Source of the DNA: JAAYBR01 sp033813475
Lineage (GTDB): Bacteria; Hydrogenedentota; Hydrogenedentia; Hydrogenedentales; CAITNO01
DNA length: 30,651 nucleotides
Direction: 5' to 3'
NCBI GenBank assembly: GCA_033813475.1
Contig: JAPXRP010000029.1
Location: 1 to 30,651, forward strand
The notes under the pieces were generated by a model, which saw only the letters and a program-made list of their open reading frames with translations, ran no database searches and was not told where the DNA came from. This document shows positions 1 to 8,144 of this stretch, piece after piece. Position 1 is the first letter of the stretch; the number at the start of each line of letters is the position of its first letter. The position numbers were made by a program, and so were the translations under genes.

Positions 1-79
1 TGCCCTGACGCAATTGACGTGACACGGAATCGCGTTCAGTATATCATCGCCCGCTCCAGTGGGAGTCCCGGCGCCGCAC

Positions 80-110
80 TTGACAATTCTGCTAAATTCT
101 TGTATACAAT
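80..110 (+). promoter_or_regulatory. σ70-type promoter of the acyl-CoA-binding protein gene
   Basis: A perfect -35 hexamer TTGACA is at 80-85. It is followed by TATACAAT at 103-110, read either as TATACA with a 17-nt spacer or TACAAT with a 19-nt spacer. The region is AT-rich in an otherwise GC-rich sequence and lies about 60 nt upstream of the start codon at 172. Bases 1-79 hold no gene that I can recognise. Confidence 0.75.
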
Positions 111-171
111 AGGGCATGCGCGGGCAGAGAGGCGCGCGCACACATCGGCCTTAACCGAAAGGAGTCACCCC

Positions 172-447
172 ATGTCCGACGATCTTGATGCCCGGTTCAA
201 ACAGGCGAGTGATGAGGTCACCCAGCTGTCCGAGGCGCCGGACAACCTGGCGAAGCTGAAACTGTACGCCATGTTCAAGCAGGCGTCGTCGGGCGACTGC
301 GCGGGGGCCCGTCCGGGAATGCTGGACTTTGTCGCGCGGGCGAAGTACGACAAGTGGAAGGAGCTGGAGGGCACGCCGCAGGACGAGGCGAAGCGGCAGT
401 ACATCGAGTTTGTGGAGGAGTTGAAGGCTGCGGACAAGGCGAAGTGA
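172..447 (+). CDS. Acyl-CoA-binding protein (ACBP)
   Basis: The product is a 91-residue protein that matches the whole ACBP fold. ACBP is a cytosolic four-helix bundle that binds medium- and long-chain acyl-CoA thioesters and serves as a carrier and pool former. Family landmarks are visible in order: the KLYAMFKQASSGDC block near residues 33-46, the RPGMLDF block, the KYDKWKEL segment and a C-terminal YIEFVEEL helix. I chose the ATG at 172 because an AAAGGAG Shine-Dalgarno (158-164) precedes it at normal spacing and because the protein then has the standard ACBP length; the upstream in-frame extension crosses the promoter. It is monocistronic, with its own promoter and a hairpin terminator. 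ACBP is widespread in eukaryotes and patchy in bacteria. The identification is firm; the metabolic role here is inferred. Confidence 0.93.
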   Translation: MSDDLDARFKQASDEVTQLSEAPDNLAKLKLYAMFKQASSGDCAGARPGMLDFVARAKYDKWKELEGTPQDEAKRQYIEFVEELKAADKAK

Positions 448-473
448 CACGGCGCGGATGAAAAGGCCAACGG

Positions 474-506
474 GACGCCGCCGGCCCCTCGGGGGCTGGC
501 GGCGTC
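474..506. terminator. Bidirectional hairpin terminator
   Basis: GACGCCGCCGGCCCC (474-488) pairs with GGGGCTGGCGGCGTC (492-506) around a 3-nt loop, giving 15 pairs with one wobble. It lies between two convergent genes, 26 nt after the ACBP stop and 2 nt from the stop of the minus-strand response regulator. Short T runs occur on both sides (TTCT on plus; CCTTTT on minus after a short gap), so it probably ends both transcripts. Confidence 0.75.
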
Positions 507-508
507 TT

Positions 509-1432
509 CTATTGGATCCGCCTTTCGGTGTAGACGCCCTCCCCGAGACTGCGCGCGTGCGTGCGCAGTTGCGCGATGTTTTCAAAGCACGCGTGCACGC
601 TGTGCCCGGCGGAGGTCCGCACCCCGGTGCAGTAGACCAGGGCCCGAACGGGCGGAACGCCGCCGGCCTGTCCCCGGGTCCGCTCGTGCTCGGCGACGGC
701 CGCCGTGACGCCGAGGGCGTCGTAAAACTCCGGCTCATGCTCCTGCCAGGACTTGTGGACGGATTTGCAGAATCGCTCGGCGTTTCCGGGGGAGAGGGCC
801 GCCACGAAATGGCCGGCGCCCATGTGCGCGGCAATAAAACCGGGATCCTTGAGCCGCTCCCCGCAGGCTTCGAGAATCCGGACGGCGTGGCGCAGGGCCT
901 TGTTGCGGGCGTCCGCGCCCGCGGCGCGCCCAAACTCCACCAGATTAACGAGCTCCATGCAGGCCAGCGCGAACCGCGCCTTGCGGCTGATGCGGTGCTG
1001 AATCTCGTACTTGGCCATGCGGTGGTTCATCAGTGCGGTCAGGGGGTCCGGCTCCTTGAGGCCGGCGGCGCCGTCCAGCAGGGCCTTCAGCCGCGCGGTG
1101 AGCGTCACGGGGTCGCAGGGCTTGGGCAGAAAGTCGTCCGCCCCCTGCCCCAGCCCGTGGCGGAGTTCCTCCTCGGCGGACATGGACGATACCAGCATGA
1201 CGGGAAGGGTGAAGAGATCCCTGTCCGCGCGTATCCGGCGGCAGGTCTCGAACCCGCTCACCTCGGGAAGCATCACCTCCATGAGGACCGCGGAGGCGCC
1301 GCTCTGCTTGAGCACGTCGCACACGCGCCCCCCCCGGGTTTCGAGAAGACAGTCTATCCCCCCGGCCCCCAGAACATTCCGCACCCAGGCCCCCGCCTGG
1401 GCGTCCCAGTCCACATACAACACTTTGGCCAC
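509..1432 (-). CDS. Degenerate response regulator: receiver domain plus GGDEF-like domain
   Basis: This is a 307-residue cytoplasmic protein. Residues 1-122 have the receiver pattern: an acidic start (YVDWD, residues 6-10), a β3 segment MEVMLPEVSGFE (51-62), a switch Ser at 82-83 and the conserved Lys in PKP at 104. The phospho-acceptor Asp of β3 is Glu52, which may mimic phosphorylation or abolish it. After the linker DPLTALMNHR (129-138), which is the usual opening of a GGDEF domain, the signature site reads HMGAGHFVAAL (203-213) instead of GGDEF, so diguanylate cyclase activity is not expected. The start is GTG at 1432, with AGGAGG (1437-1442) 4 nt upstream. A TATAAA-like box at 1492-1497 on the minus strand could be its -10 element. 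The role is probably a signalling adaptor or c-di-GMP-independent regulator; this is inference. Confidence 0.85.
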   Translation of the reverse strand: MAKVLYVDWDAQAGAWVRNVLGAGGIDCLLETRGGRVCDVLKQSGASAVLMEVMLPEVSGFETCRRIRADRDLFTLPVMLVSSMSAEEELRHGLGQGADDFLPKPCDPVTLTARLKALLDGAAGLKEPDPLTALMNHRMAKYEIQHRISRKARFALACMELVNLVEFGRAAGADARNKALRHAVRILEACGERLKDPGFIAAHMGAGHFVAALSPGNAERFCKSVHKSWQEHEPEFYDALGVTAAVAEHERTRGQAGGVPPVRALVYCTGVRTSAGHSVHACFENIAQLRTHARSLGEGVYTERRIQ

Positions 1433-1538
1433 GGCACCTCCTCGTCAAAACGTTAAGGCTGTTCGTCCTCTGCACCGTACAACCCTGCCGATTTATATCA
1501 TATTCCCCGGTTTTTGTTCCACCGGAGAATCTCCCTCT

Positions 1539-1554
1539 TGGCGGAACTTTTGCC
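1539..1554 (+). promoter_or_regulatory. σ54 (RpoN)-like promoter upstream of the glycoside hydrolase
   Basis: TGGC at 1539-1542 and TTGC at 1550-1553 place GG and GC exactly 10 nt apart, as in the -24/-12 consensus. The core matches at all eight of these positions and deviates in the middle bases. A small palindrome, GGAGA-A-TCTCC (1524-1534), lies just upstream. The start codon of the next gene is about 140 nt downstream. Nothing else was seen in the 1433-1691 intergenic stretch. Chance occurrence is possible. Confidence 0.45.
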
Positions 1555-1691
1555 TGTGAAAACATGGGGCGGGTTGCGCGGCCCGTCCGCCATGCCGCAG
1601 AATCGTCCGGGCGGGCGGATGTTCCAGCGACCCCATGGTCCGCCTCTGGAACAGGGGGGCACGAAAAGAGGACAAGCGGAGGCTTTACCCC

Positions 1692-3740
1692 ATGGTGATC
1701 GCAACGGTGCTGGCGTGTGTGGCTGTTCTGACCGCCACCCCGGACGAGGAAACGCTGTTTGATTTCTCCACCGGGCTGCGGCCGGCGGGCGCGGTCACCC
1801 ACCATGCGGAAACGGCCCCGGCCAACCGGAGGGACGGCGGCCTGGAGGTGCGGTTTGGAACTGCGGAATGGCCGCAAATCCTGTTCACCCCGCCCGACGG
1901 CGGGGTGTGGGACTGGTCCAGCCGGGCGGGCATCGCCGTGCAGGTGTTCAACCCGACGAGCGAGCCCGTTGACTTCTCCCTGCGCGTGGACAACGCCGGG
2001 GGGGACGGCTGGCACGCCTCCAACACGGCCGCGTATTCGGCCCCCCCAAAGGGGCGCGCCGTTCTGAAGATGCGTTTCAAGTCCAGTGAGGCCGACACCC
2101 TGTGGGGCATGCGCGGCGTGCCCGTGCTTCCCCCGCGCGGGGAGGGGGAGGTCATTGACCCGGCGCGCGTCATGGCGTTTCAGGTCTTCCTGCCCCGTCC
2201 GGCCCGGGAGCACACGCTGGTGCTGGAGAAGATCACCCTCTTCGGGGAGGCGGGCACTGCGGGGGTGCCCCTGCCGTTCATCAACCGGTTCGGCCAGTAT
2301 CTCCACGCCGACTGGCCCGGAAAACTCCGGAAGGAGGGTGAGCTCCAGGAGAGAAGAAAGCGGGAAGAGCGCGCCTGGGCGAGATCCCCGGAGGTGCGCG
2401 ACCGGGACCGCTTTGGCGGCTGGACCAGGGGTCCGCAACTGGAGGCCACCGGGTGGTTCCGCACGGAGAAGGTGGACGAAAAATGGTGGCTCGTCACCCC
2501 CGGGGGACGGCTCTTCTTCTCCGTGGGCATGGACTGCGTGGGCACCTGGGAACAGACCTTTGTGGAAAAGCGCGAGCCGTGGTTTGAGTGGCTCCCCGCG
2601 CCGGACGACCCGGTGTTCGGCGGGTTCTTCGGGCAGGTCAAGGGCGTGCACAGCATGGCGGAGCCCATCGGCGGCGAAGGGCGCACTTTCAGTTTCTACC
2701 GGGCAAACCTGCGGCGCAAGCACGGGGAGCCGTGGCCGGAACGCTGGCGGGACAGCGCCTACGCCCGGCTGAGACACTGGGGCTTCAACACCCTGGGCAA
2801 CTGGAGCCAGGGGGATGTGCTGGAGCACAGCCCCCTCCCCTATGTGGTCTCCACGGGCCTGTGGGGCGTGCCGAAAATCGAGGCGGCGCGGGGCTATTGG
2901 GCGAAGATGATGGATGTCTTCACCCCCGAGTTCGAGGCGGCCGTGGACAAGGCGGTGGCGGGCCTTGCGGCGGCCCACGCGGAAAACCCCCTCTGCATCG
3001 GGTACTTCGTGGACAACGAGCTGGCCTGGGAGGGCGTGGCGGACGGATGCCTGAAGAGCCCCCCCGCCCAGCCCGCCCGCGGGGCGCTGGTGGCGTTTCT
3101 CATGGAACGCCACGGAAGCCTGGACGCGCTGAACACCGCCTGGAAAACCGCCTTCCCCGACTGGGGGCGCCTGGACGCGCCCGCCGAACGGGGCGAGGTG
3201 TTTCTGGCCGACATGTCGGCCTTTCTGCACCGGTTCGCCCGGCGGTATTTTGAAACAGTGCAGGCGGCGGTGCGCCGGCACGCCCCCCACCAGCTCTACC
3301 TGGGGTGCCGGTTTTCCGGGGCGCCCGATCCGGTGGTCCGCGCGGCGGGGGAAACCTCCGATGTGGTGTCTTTCAACCTCTACCAGCGCCAAATCCCCCA
3401 GGGGAAATGGACCGACCTGATAGACCGGCCCGCGCTCATCGGGGAGTTTCATTTCGGCGCCCTGGACCGGGGCATGTTCCACACGGGCCTGGTCCGGACG
3501 AAGAACCAGAAGGAGCGGGCGGCCGCCTACGCGCGGTATGTGGAGAGCGTGGCGACCCACCCGCTTTTTGTGGGCTGTCACTGGTTCCAGTATGTGGACG
3601 AGCCGGTGACCGGGCGCACCCACGACGGGGAAAACTACAACATCGGCTTTGTGGACGTCACCGACACGCCCTACCCGGAGCTTTCCGCCGGGGCGCGCAG
3701 GGCCAACGCAAATCTCTATTCACTGCGCGCCGGTGGTTGA
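1692..3740 (+). CDS. Secreted clan GH-A glycoside hydrolase, GH50/β-agarase-like
   Basis: This is a 682-residue protein, probably exported by a short N-terminal hydrophobic segment (MVIATVLACVAVLTA). Residues up to about 190 look like a β-sandwich, galactose-binding-like module. A catalytic (β/α)8 domain follows, opening with the block FRTEKVDEKWWLVTPGG and then FFSVGMDCVG. Two carboxylates fit the acid/base and nucleophile of clan GH-A retaining enzymes: Glu443 in YFVDNELAW and Glu585 in IGEFHFGALDRG. The second block resembles GH50 agarases most. The substrate cannot be read from sequence; agarose or another galactan-type polymer is one possibility. I chose the ATG at 1692 because GGAGG (1679-1683) precedes it with 8-nt spacing and the signal-like segment begins there; the longer in-frame start at 1635 has no such support. 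It is monocistronic, and the next promoter overlaps its stop codon. Confidence 0.75.
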   Translation: MVIATVLACVAVLTATPDEETLFDFSTGLRPAGAVTHHAETAPANRRDGGLEVRFGTAEWPQILFTPPDGGVWDWSSRAGIAVQVFNPTSEPVDFSLRVDNAGGDGWHASNTAAYSAPPKGRAVLKMRFKSSEADTLWGMRGVPVLPPRGEGEVIDPARVMAFQVFLPRPAREHTLVLEKITLFGEAGTAGVPLPFINRFGQYLHADWPGKLRKEGELQERRKREERAWARSPEVRDRDRFGGWTRGPQLEATGWFRTEKVDEKWWLVTPGGRLFFSVGMDCVGTWEQTFVEKREPWFEWLPAPDDPVFGGFFGQVKGVHSMAEPIGGEGRTFSFYRANLRRKHGEPWPERWRDSAYARLRHWGFNTLGNWSQGDVLEHSPLPYVVSTGLWGVPKIEAARGYWAKMMDVFTPEFEAAVDKAVAGLAAAHAENPLCIGYFVDNELAWEGVADGCLKSPPAQPARGALVAFLMERHGSLDALNTAWKTAFPDWGRLDAPAERGEVFLADMSAFLHRFARRYFETVQAAVRRHAPHQLYLGCRFSGAPDPVVRAAGETSDVVSFNLYQRQIPQGKWTDLIDRPALIGEFHFGALDRGMFHTGLVRTKNQKERAAAYARYVESVATHPLFVGCHWFQYVDEPVTGRTHDGENYNIGFVDVTDTPYPELSAGARRANANLYSLRAGG

Positions 3741-3765
3741 CTACGGAGACGGTTTGCGGTATAAG
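3737..3765 (+). promoter_or_regulatory. σ70-type promoter of the first small membrane protein
   Basis: TTGACT (3737-3742) and TATAAG (3760-3765) are separated by exactly 17 nt. The -35 box overlaps the stop codon of the preceding glycoside hydrolase gene. The start codon at 3856 is about 90 nt downstream. Confidence 0.65.
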
Positions 3766-3855
3766 TAACCTAATTCCTTGACAGGATGGAGAGGTCGTCC
3801 CCCGTCAGGGCGGTGTGTTCAGGGGTCGAACGGTGTCTCTCAGGAACTGCACGGC

Positions 3856-4302
3856 ATGGAAGACAACAAATTTCTGATCATTTTCGCGGTGGTGCTGGTC
3901 GGCTTTCTGGGTTTCCCGATCGTCATGCAGGTGGTGAAGGGAAAGTCCGCGACGCCGGGCGCCGCCGTCACGGTGGACGCCCCCGCCCCGCCCCCCAAGA
4001 CCCCCCCGCTGCTCAACGAGGGGAACCTGATCAACTCCGAATGGCAGGTGACCGTGGAGAACTACAAGGTCAAGATCACCCTGGGTCCGGGGGGCATCGC
4101 CTACGCCACCCACCCCATGGCCAAGCAGGTCATGGGGGTGGACTACCTGGAGGGGCGCTGGACCATCAACTACGACAAAATCCACGTCTCCACCAGTTTC
4201 GCGGGAACGGATTACTCCGTTGACCTGGAGATCATGGGCGACAAGGTCTATTATGTGGACCCCGACAGCAAGAAGATGGACGAGGTCCAGCGGTTCCGCT
4301 GA
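3856..4302 (+). CDS. Small membrane-anchored protein, tandem paralogue 1
   Basis: This 148-residue protein has one N-terminal membrane segment (about residues 5-26), then a Pro/Ala-rich linker and a globular domain of about 100 residues. I do not recognise the family. The domain contains LLNEGNLI, the block YATHPMAKQ, then GVDYLEGRWTINYDK, and alternating polar and aromatic β-strand patterns, which suggests a small extracytoplasmic β-rich domain. The ATG at 3856 is preferred because the membrane segment begins directly after it, the paralogue starts with the same MEDNKFL, and an AGGA is 10 nt upstream; the longer in-frame start at 3778 falls in the promoter region. It has its own promoter. 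The gene next door at 4502 is a clear duplicate. Confidence 0.8.
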   Translation: MEDNKFLIIFAVVLVGFLGFPIVMQVVKGKSATPGAAVTVDAPAPPPKTPPLLNEGNLINSEWQVTVENYKVKITLGPGGIAYATHPMAKQVMGVDYLEGRWTINYDKIHVSTSFAGTDYSVDLEIMGDKVYYVDPDSKKMDEVQRFR

Positions 4303-4412
4303 ACAGCCCCTTCTCCCGGCGTGCCCCCCCTCAGGGCGCCCCCGGGCGGAGTGCCTGACCCGGCTCTCCCGCGTCATGTCGGCCCTTGTCAGGATGTCTG
4401 CAAGCGCCTCCC

Positions 4413-4441
4413 TTGTGAAAAAAGGTGAATCCTGCTAGAAT
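4413..4441 (+). promoter_or_regulatory. σ70-type promoter with extended -10 for the second small membrane protein
   Basis: TTGTGA (4413-4418) and TAGAAT (4436-4441) are 17 nt apart, and TGC directly precedes the -10 box, giving an extended -10 element. The start codon at 4502 lies about 60 nt downstream. The promoter sequence differs from that of the upstream paralogue, so the two copies can be expressed independently. Confidence 0.65.
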
Positions 4442-4501
4442 CTGGAGGCGCGGTCACAGAGGGTTGTTTTCCGGGCCAGGGGTTTTACGGATTAATCTGG
4501 G

Positions 4502-4963
4502 ATGGAAGACAATAAGTTCTTGCTGGTCTTTGGGGCGGTGCTGGTCGTGTTTCTGGGGTTGCCCATCGTCATGCAGGCAGTGCGCGGGGGTCCGGCCACG
4601 GCGGGCACCCCGGGCACCCCGGCGGAGACGGCGGCGGCCCCCGCCCAGCCCGCAAAGGAGCCGCCCCTGCTCAACGAGGGCAACCTCATCGGCAGCGAGT
4701 GGGAGGCCGACGTGCAGGGGTTTCCGGTGAAGGTCAGCATTGCCGCCGGGGGAATCGTCTACGCGTCCCATCCCATGGCGAAACAGTTGTACGGCGTGGA
4801 CTATGTCGAGGGCCGGTGGCGGGTGAACCATGACAAGATGAAAATGTCCCTGTCTTTCGGGGGAAAGGACTACGAGTTCAATTTCGAGGTTATCGGAAGC
4901 AAGCTGTTCTATCACAACCCCAATTTAAAGGGAAGACTTGGGGAAGTAAAGCGCCTGCGCTGA
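4502..4963 (+). CDS. Small membrane-anchored protein, tandem paralogue 2
   Basis: This is a 153-residue duplicate of the protein at 3856. It has the same opening (MEDNKFL), one membrane segment (about residues 5-26), a longer Thr/Pro/Ala linker and the same domain with PPLLNEGNLI, SHPMAKQ, GVDYVEGRWRVNHDK and a C-terminal VKRLR. The linker and the residues after VKVSI have diverged, while the HPMAKQ and GVDY/EGRW blocks are kept; these are probably the functional face. No strong Shine-Dalgarno is seen before the ATG, but the start matches the paralogue. The function is unknown. Its proximity to secreted carbohydrate-active genes is the only hint, and it is weak. Confidence 0.8.
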   Translation: MEDNKFLLVFGAVLVVFLGLPIVMQAVRGGPATAGTPGTPAETAAAPAQPAKEPPLLNEGNLIGSEWEADVQGFPVKVSIAAGGIVYASHPMAKQLYGVDYVEGRWRVNHDKMKMSLSFGGKDYEFNFEVIGSKLFYHNPNLKGRLGEVKRLR

Positions 4964-5028
4964 CCGCCCCCTCCCGCCACGCCGGAACCCTCCAATCCCC
5001 TCCCCCGGTTCCCCGGCGTCCCGCGTGA

Positions 5029-5058
5029 TTGTATCCCCCCTCCTCTTGGGGATATGAT
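5029..5058 (+). promoter_or_regulatory. Possible promoter with embedded inverted repeat
   Basis: TTGTAT (5029-5034) and TATGAT (5053-5058) are 18 nt apart. The -35 box is weak and the -10 box is good. A perfect inverted repeat, TATCCCC (5032-5038) and GGGGATA (5048-5054), lies across the spacer and could be a repressor operator, or could be a weak terminator of the gene before. It would drive the three-gene unit 5115-11103. Confidence 0.35.
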
Positions 5059-5114
5059 CGGGTGACCGGCGGCGCAAACGGGGAAATTCGGCCGACGGAA
5101 GAAAGGAGGGAGCT

Positions 5115-8100
5115 GTGAAAGGTCTTGCGCGCGTTTTCGCTCTTGCGGTGTCCATCTCGGCCGGCTTCGCCGCGGGGCAGGTTGTGGAAACGGTCAACGC
5201 CTCCTTTGAGGAGGAGGCCGCAAACGGCATGCCCGCCGGGTGGACGCTGTCGGGCGGGTCCGGCGGAACACTGGCCGGAGAGGCCGCAGACGGCGGCCGC
5301 AGCCTGTGGGTGCAGGGCACGGGGGAGCGGGAGACCCAGACCTTCTGGCGCTCCGCCGACATTTCCCTTGCCTCCGGGCAAACCTACATGCTCCGGTTTC
5401 TCGCCCGCCGCGACGGGGAGGGAAGCCATCCGGGCTCCGCGGTGATGGGGACTGACGCGTTCAACGTGGACCGTTACGATCTCACCGACCGCTGGCAGCC
5501 CGTGGAGCTGGTCTTCGCCGTACCGCACCGGGACGGGGCCTCCTTTCTGCGTTTTGGACAGTGGGAGAGCGACCGCCGCTTCCAGTTTGACGCGGTCCGC
5601 CTGTGCCGCGCGATGCCCGCCCATGCGCGCTTCGGGGCGGTGGCGCTGGGCGCGGGCGAGCGGATCACGGGAAACGACTACTTTTTCGCGCCGCCCATGG
5701 CCGAGGAGAACACAAATGTCTTCCGGCCGACGCGGGAGTTCACGGCCTCCTTCAACACCAACCGCGTGGTCTTCCCCGACGGGGCCCGTCTGGTTTTCGA
5801 GCACCGCATCGCGGAGCATCCCGTCAAAACCGCGCGGGTCTTCGTGTGGACCAAACACTACGGCGAGGCGGCGTTCCGGGTGGAGGCCAGCCGGGACGGT
5901 GCCGTCTGGACGGAACTCGGAGAGCCCGGGGAGGGCGAAAAGACCGGGGTGGAAATTCCGGAGGCCCTGCTGCCCGCCGAGGCGGTCTGGGTCCGGCTGT
6001 CCGTCAGCGCCCCGTCCGGCGGCAGTGTGCAGATGCAGGGCTACCGTGTGGAGGCGGAACTGGAGGGAGCGCCGCTGAACGCGAAGGGCGACACGCGCTG
6101 GTTCGAGGTGGAAGAGCTGGCCGAAGGTTTGGAACTTGCGCTTGAGACGCCGGGGCTTTTCTCCCCGGACGCCGCGCCGGAGGGCCTCACCCTTCGGGTT
6201 CTCCGCAACGGCACGCCGGTGGAGGGGGAGGCTGTCCTCCGGGACGGCGGCGCCGTCCTCGACAGAAAGCCCCTCGGGGAAGCGCTTGCCGTGCCGTCGG
6301 CGTCCGGCAGGCACCCGCTTGCACTCGAGGCGGAGGGGGTCCGCCTGCGGCACACTTTGGAGATTTCGGAATACTTCAGCACGGCCTACGGCGAGCGGCT
6401 GGACGACGGGCTGTGGTGGGCCTCGTCCGGGTGGAAAATCCCCAGGGGACGGACGGCCCCCACCGCCCCGGGCAGCGCCGTCCGCATTGAGACCGCCCGG
6501 AACGAGGCGGAGGCCGCGCAGCTGGTGGTGCGGCCGGAGCGGGGGCTGCGGGGGGTGACGGTGGCCGCATCGGCCCTGGAGGGCCCCGGGGGGGCGGTGA
6601 TCCCGGCGGAGCGGGTCTCCGTTCTCCGGGTGCGCCATGTGCCCGTGACCCTGCCCACCGACCGGACGGGCGTGGCCGCGCTGTGGCCCGATCCCCTGCC
6701 GCCGCAGACCGCCCCCGTGGACATTCCGGCCGGCGAGAACCAGCCTTACTGGGTGCGGGTGAAGCCGGCCAAGGACACGCCGCCGGGCGAGTACCGGGGA
6801 CGGCTGCGCGTGACGGCGGAGGGGTATGTAAAGGAGGCGCCGCTTGAAGTGCGCGTGTTCGGGTTTACCCTGCCGGACCGGATGACCTGCACGACCGCCT
6901 TCGGCATGGACATCTCCAAGCCCCTGGCGTACCACGGCGTCTCCGAAGAAGCGGACCAGCGCCGCGTGGTGGACGACTATCTCCGCGCGCTGGCGGACCA
7001 CCACATCAGCCCCTACTCCCCCGCCCCGTTCGACCCGTTCACCGTGCGGTGGCCGGAGGTGTCGCCCGACAATCCCCCCGCGGACCCGGAGTCGCTGGAG
7101 GTCTCCATTGACTGGACCCGGTACGACCGGGCCATGGCGGAGGCCTTTGAAAAGTACCACTTCAACACCTTCTCGGTGCCCATTCAGGGCATGGGCGGGG
7201 GCACCTACTACTCCCGCACACCGCCCTCGCTCCTGGGCTTCCCGGAGGAGTCGCCGGTGTACCGCCGTCTCTTCACGGAATATTGCCGCCAGGTGGAGGC
7301 GCATCTGCGCGAAAAGGGCTGGCTGGACGACGGGTTCGTCTACTGGTTCGACGAGCCGGAGCCGAAGGACTACGCCTTTGTCCTGAACGGGTTCCTGCGC
7401 CTGAAAGAGGCCGCGCCGGGCATCCACCGGATGCTGACGGAGGAAATCCACGACGAGCTGAAGGGCGGGCCGAACATCTGGTGCCCCCTCACGCCGGAGT
7501 GGGGCGAAAAGGAGGCCACGGCGCACCAGGCCCTGGGCGAGCGGATCTGGTGGTACATCTGCACGGGACCGAAGGCCCCCTACGCCACCCTGTTCATTGA
7601 CCATCCGGGCACGGAGCTGCGCGTGTGGCTGTGGCAGACCTGGCAGCGCGGCGTGCAGGGCCTCCTCATCTGGGAGACCCTGCTGTGGAACAGCCCGACG
7701 GCCTACCCCGACCCCGAACACCCGCAGAACCCCTACGAGGACCCGATGGGGTGGGAGTACGGCTACGGCAACGAGCCGGGGCGACGCCCCTGGGGCAACG
7801 GCGACGGGCGCTTCCTGTATCCCCCCGAGTCGGTGGCGGACGGACGGCCCGCAGGGCCGGTCTTTGAGCCGCCGGTGGACACGGTGCGCATTGAGATGCT
7901 GCGCGACGGCATTGAGGACTACGAGTATCTGGCCCTGCTACGGCGGGCGCTGGAGGGGAAGGGGGACCGGCTGGCGCGGGAAGAGCGGGACCGCCTCTCC
8001 GCGCTGCTGGCCGTGCCGCCGGAAATCACGGCAAGCCTGACCCAGTTCACCACGGACCCCGCGCCCATCGAGGCGCGGCGCCGGCAGATCGCCGAGGCGC

Positions 8101-8126
8101 TGGAATCGCTGAACCAGAAGCCGTAA
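5115..8126 (+). CDS. Secreted GH123/DUF4091-family protein with N-terminal carbohydrate-binding-like domains
   Basis: This is a 1003-residue exported protein with a cleavable signal peptide (about residues 1-21). Residues 25-165 look like a CBM4/9-type β-sandwich; about 170-335 resemble a discoidin-like module with a gap-rich hydrophobic core; a β-sandwich linker follows. The C-terminal half, from about 560, is the GH123 catalytic domain formerly called DUF4091. Asp746-Glu747 in WFDEPEPKDY fits the Asp-Glu pair used by GH123 enzymes in substrate-assisted hydrolysis of β-N-acetylgalactosaminides, and RDGIEDYEYL (930-939) is the family's end signature. The start is GTG at 5115, directly behind AAAGGAGGG (5102-5110). 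It is the first gene of a unit with the dehydrogenase 18 nt downstream. The catalytic family is clear; the natural substrate is not. Confidence 0.85.
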   Translation: MKGLARVFALAVSISAGFAAGQVVETVNASFEEEAANGMPAGWTLSGGSGGTLAGEAADGGRSLWVQGTGERETQTFWRSADISLASGQTYMLRFLARRDGEGSHPGSAVMGTDAFNVDRYDLTDRWQPVELVFAVPHRDGASFLRFGQWESDRRFQFDAVRLCRAMPAHARFGAVALGAGERITGNDYFFAPPMAEENTNVFRPTREFTASFNTNRVVFPDGARLVFEHRIAEHPVKTARVFVWTKHYGEAAFRVEASRDGAVWTELGEPGEGEKTGVEIPEALLPAEAVWVRLSVSAPSGGSVQMQGYRVEAELEGAPLNAKGDTRWFEVEELAEGLELALETPGLFSPDAAPEGLTLRVLRNGTPVEGEAVLRDGGAVLDRKPLGEALAVPSASGRHPLALEAEGVRLRHTLEISEYFSTAYGERLDDGLWWASSGWKIPRGRTAPTAPGSAVRIETARNEAEAAQLVVRPERGLRGVTVAASALEGPGGAVIPAERVSVLRVRHVPVTLPTDRTGVAALWPDPLPPQTAPVDIPAGENQPYWVRVKPAKDTPPGEYRGRLRVTAEGYVKEAPLEVRVFGFTLPDRMTCTTAFGMDISKPLAYHGVSEEADQRRVVDDYLRALADHHISPYSPAPFDPFTVRWPEVSPDNPPADPESLEVSIDWTRYDRAMAEAFEKYHFNTFSVPIQGMGGGTYYSRTPPSLLGFPEESPVYRRLFTEYCRQVEAHLREKGWLDDGFVYWFDEPEPKDYAFVLNGFLRLKEAAPGIHRMLTEEIHDELKGGPNIWCPLTPEWGEKEATAHQALGERIWWYICTGPKAPYATLFIDHPGTELRVWLWQTWQRGVQGLLIWETLLWNSPTAYPDPEHPQNPYEDPMGWEYGYGNEPGRRPWGNGDGRFLYPPESVADGRPAGPVFEPPVDTVRIEMLRDGIEDYEYLALLRRALEGKGDRLAREERDRLSALLAVPPEITASLTQFTTDPAPIEARRRQIAEALESLNQKP

Positions 8127-8144
8127 CCCCGGGAGATGAACAGC

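Noticed and set aside
945..3623. Very long open frame (892 codons) on the minus strand
   Set aside because: It overlaps the response regulator and lies antisense to the glycoside hydrolase. The protein is Arg/Gly/His/Pro-rich without any domain. Long antisense frames are expected in GC-rich genes.
4303..4412. GC-rich stretch as terminator of the first small membrane protein gene
   Set aside because: GGCG/CGCC runs can pair in several ways, but no convincing stem followed by a T run was found.
4890..7721. 943-codon open frame on the minus strand
   Set aside because: It is antisense to the GH123/DUF4091 gene, has low-complexity composition, and no ribosome site or motif.
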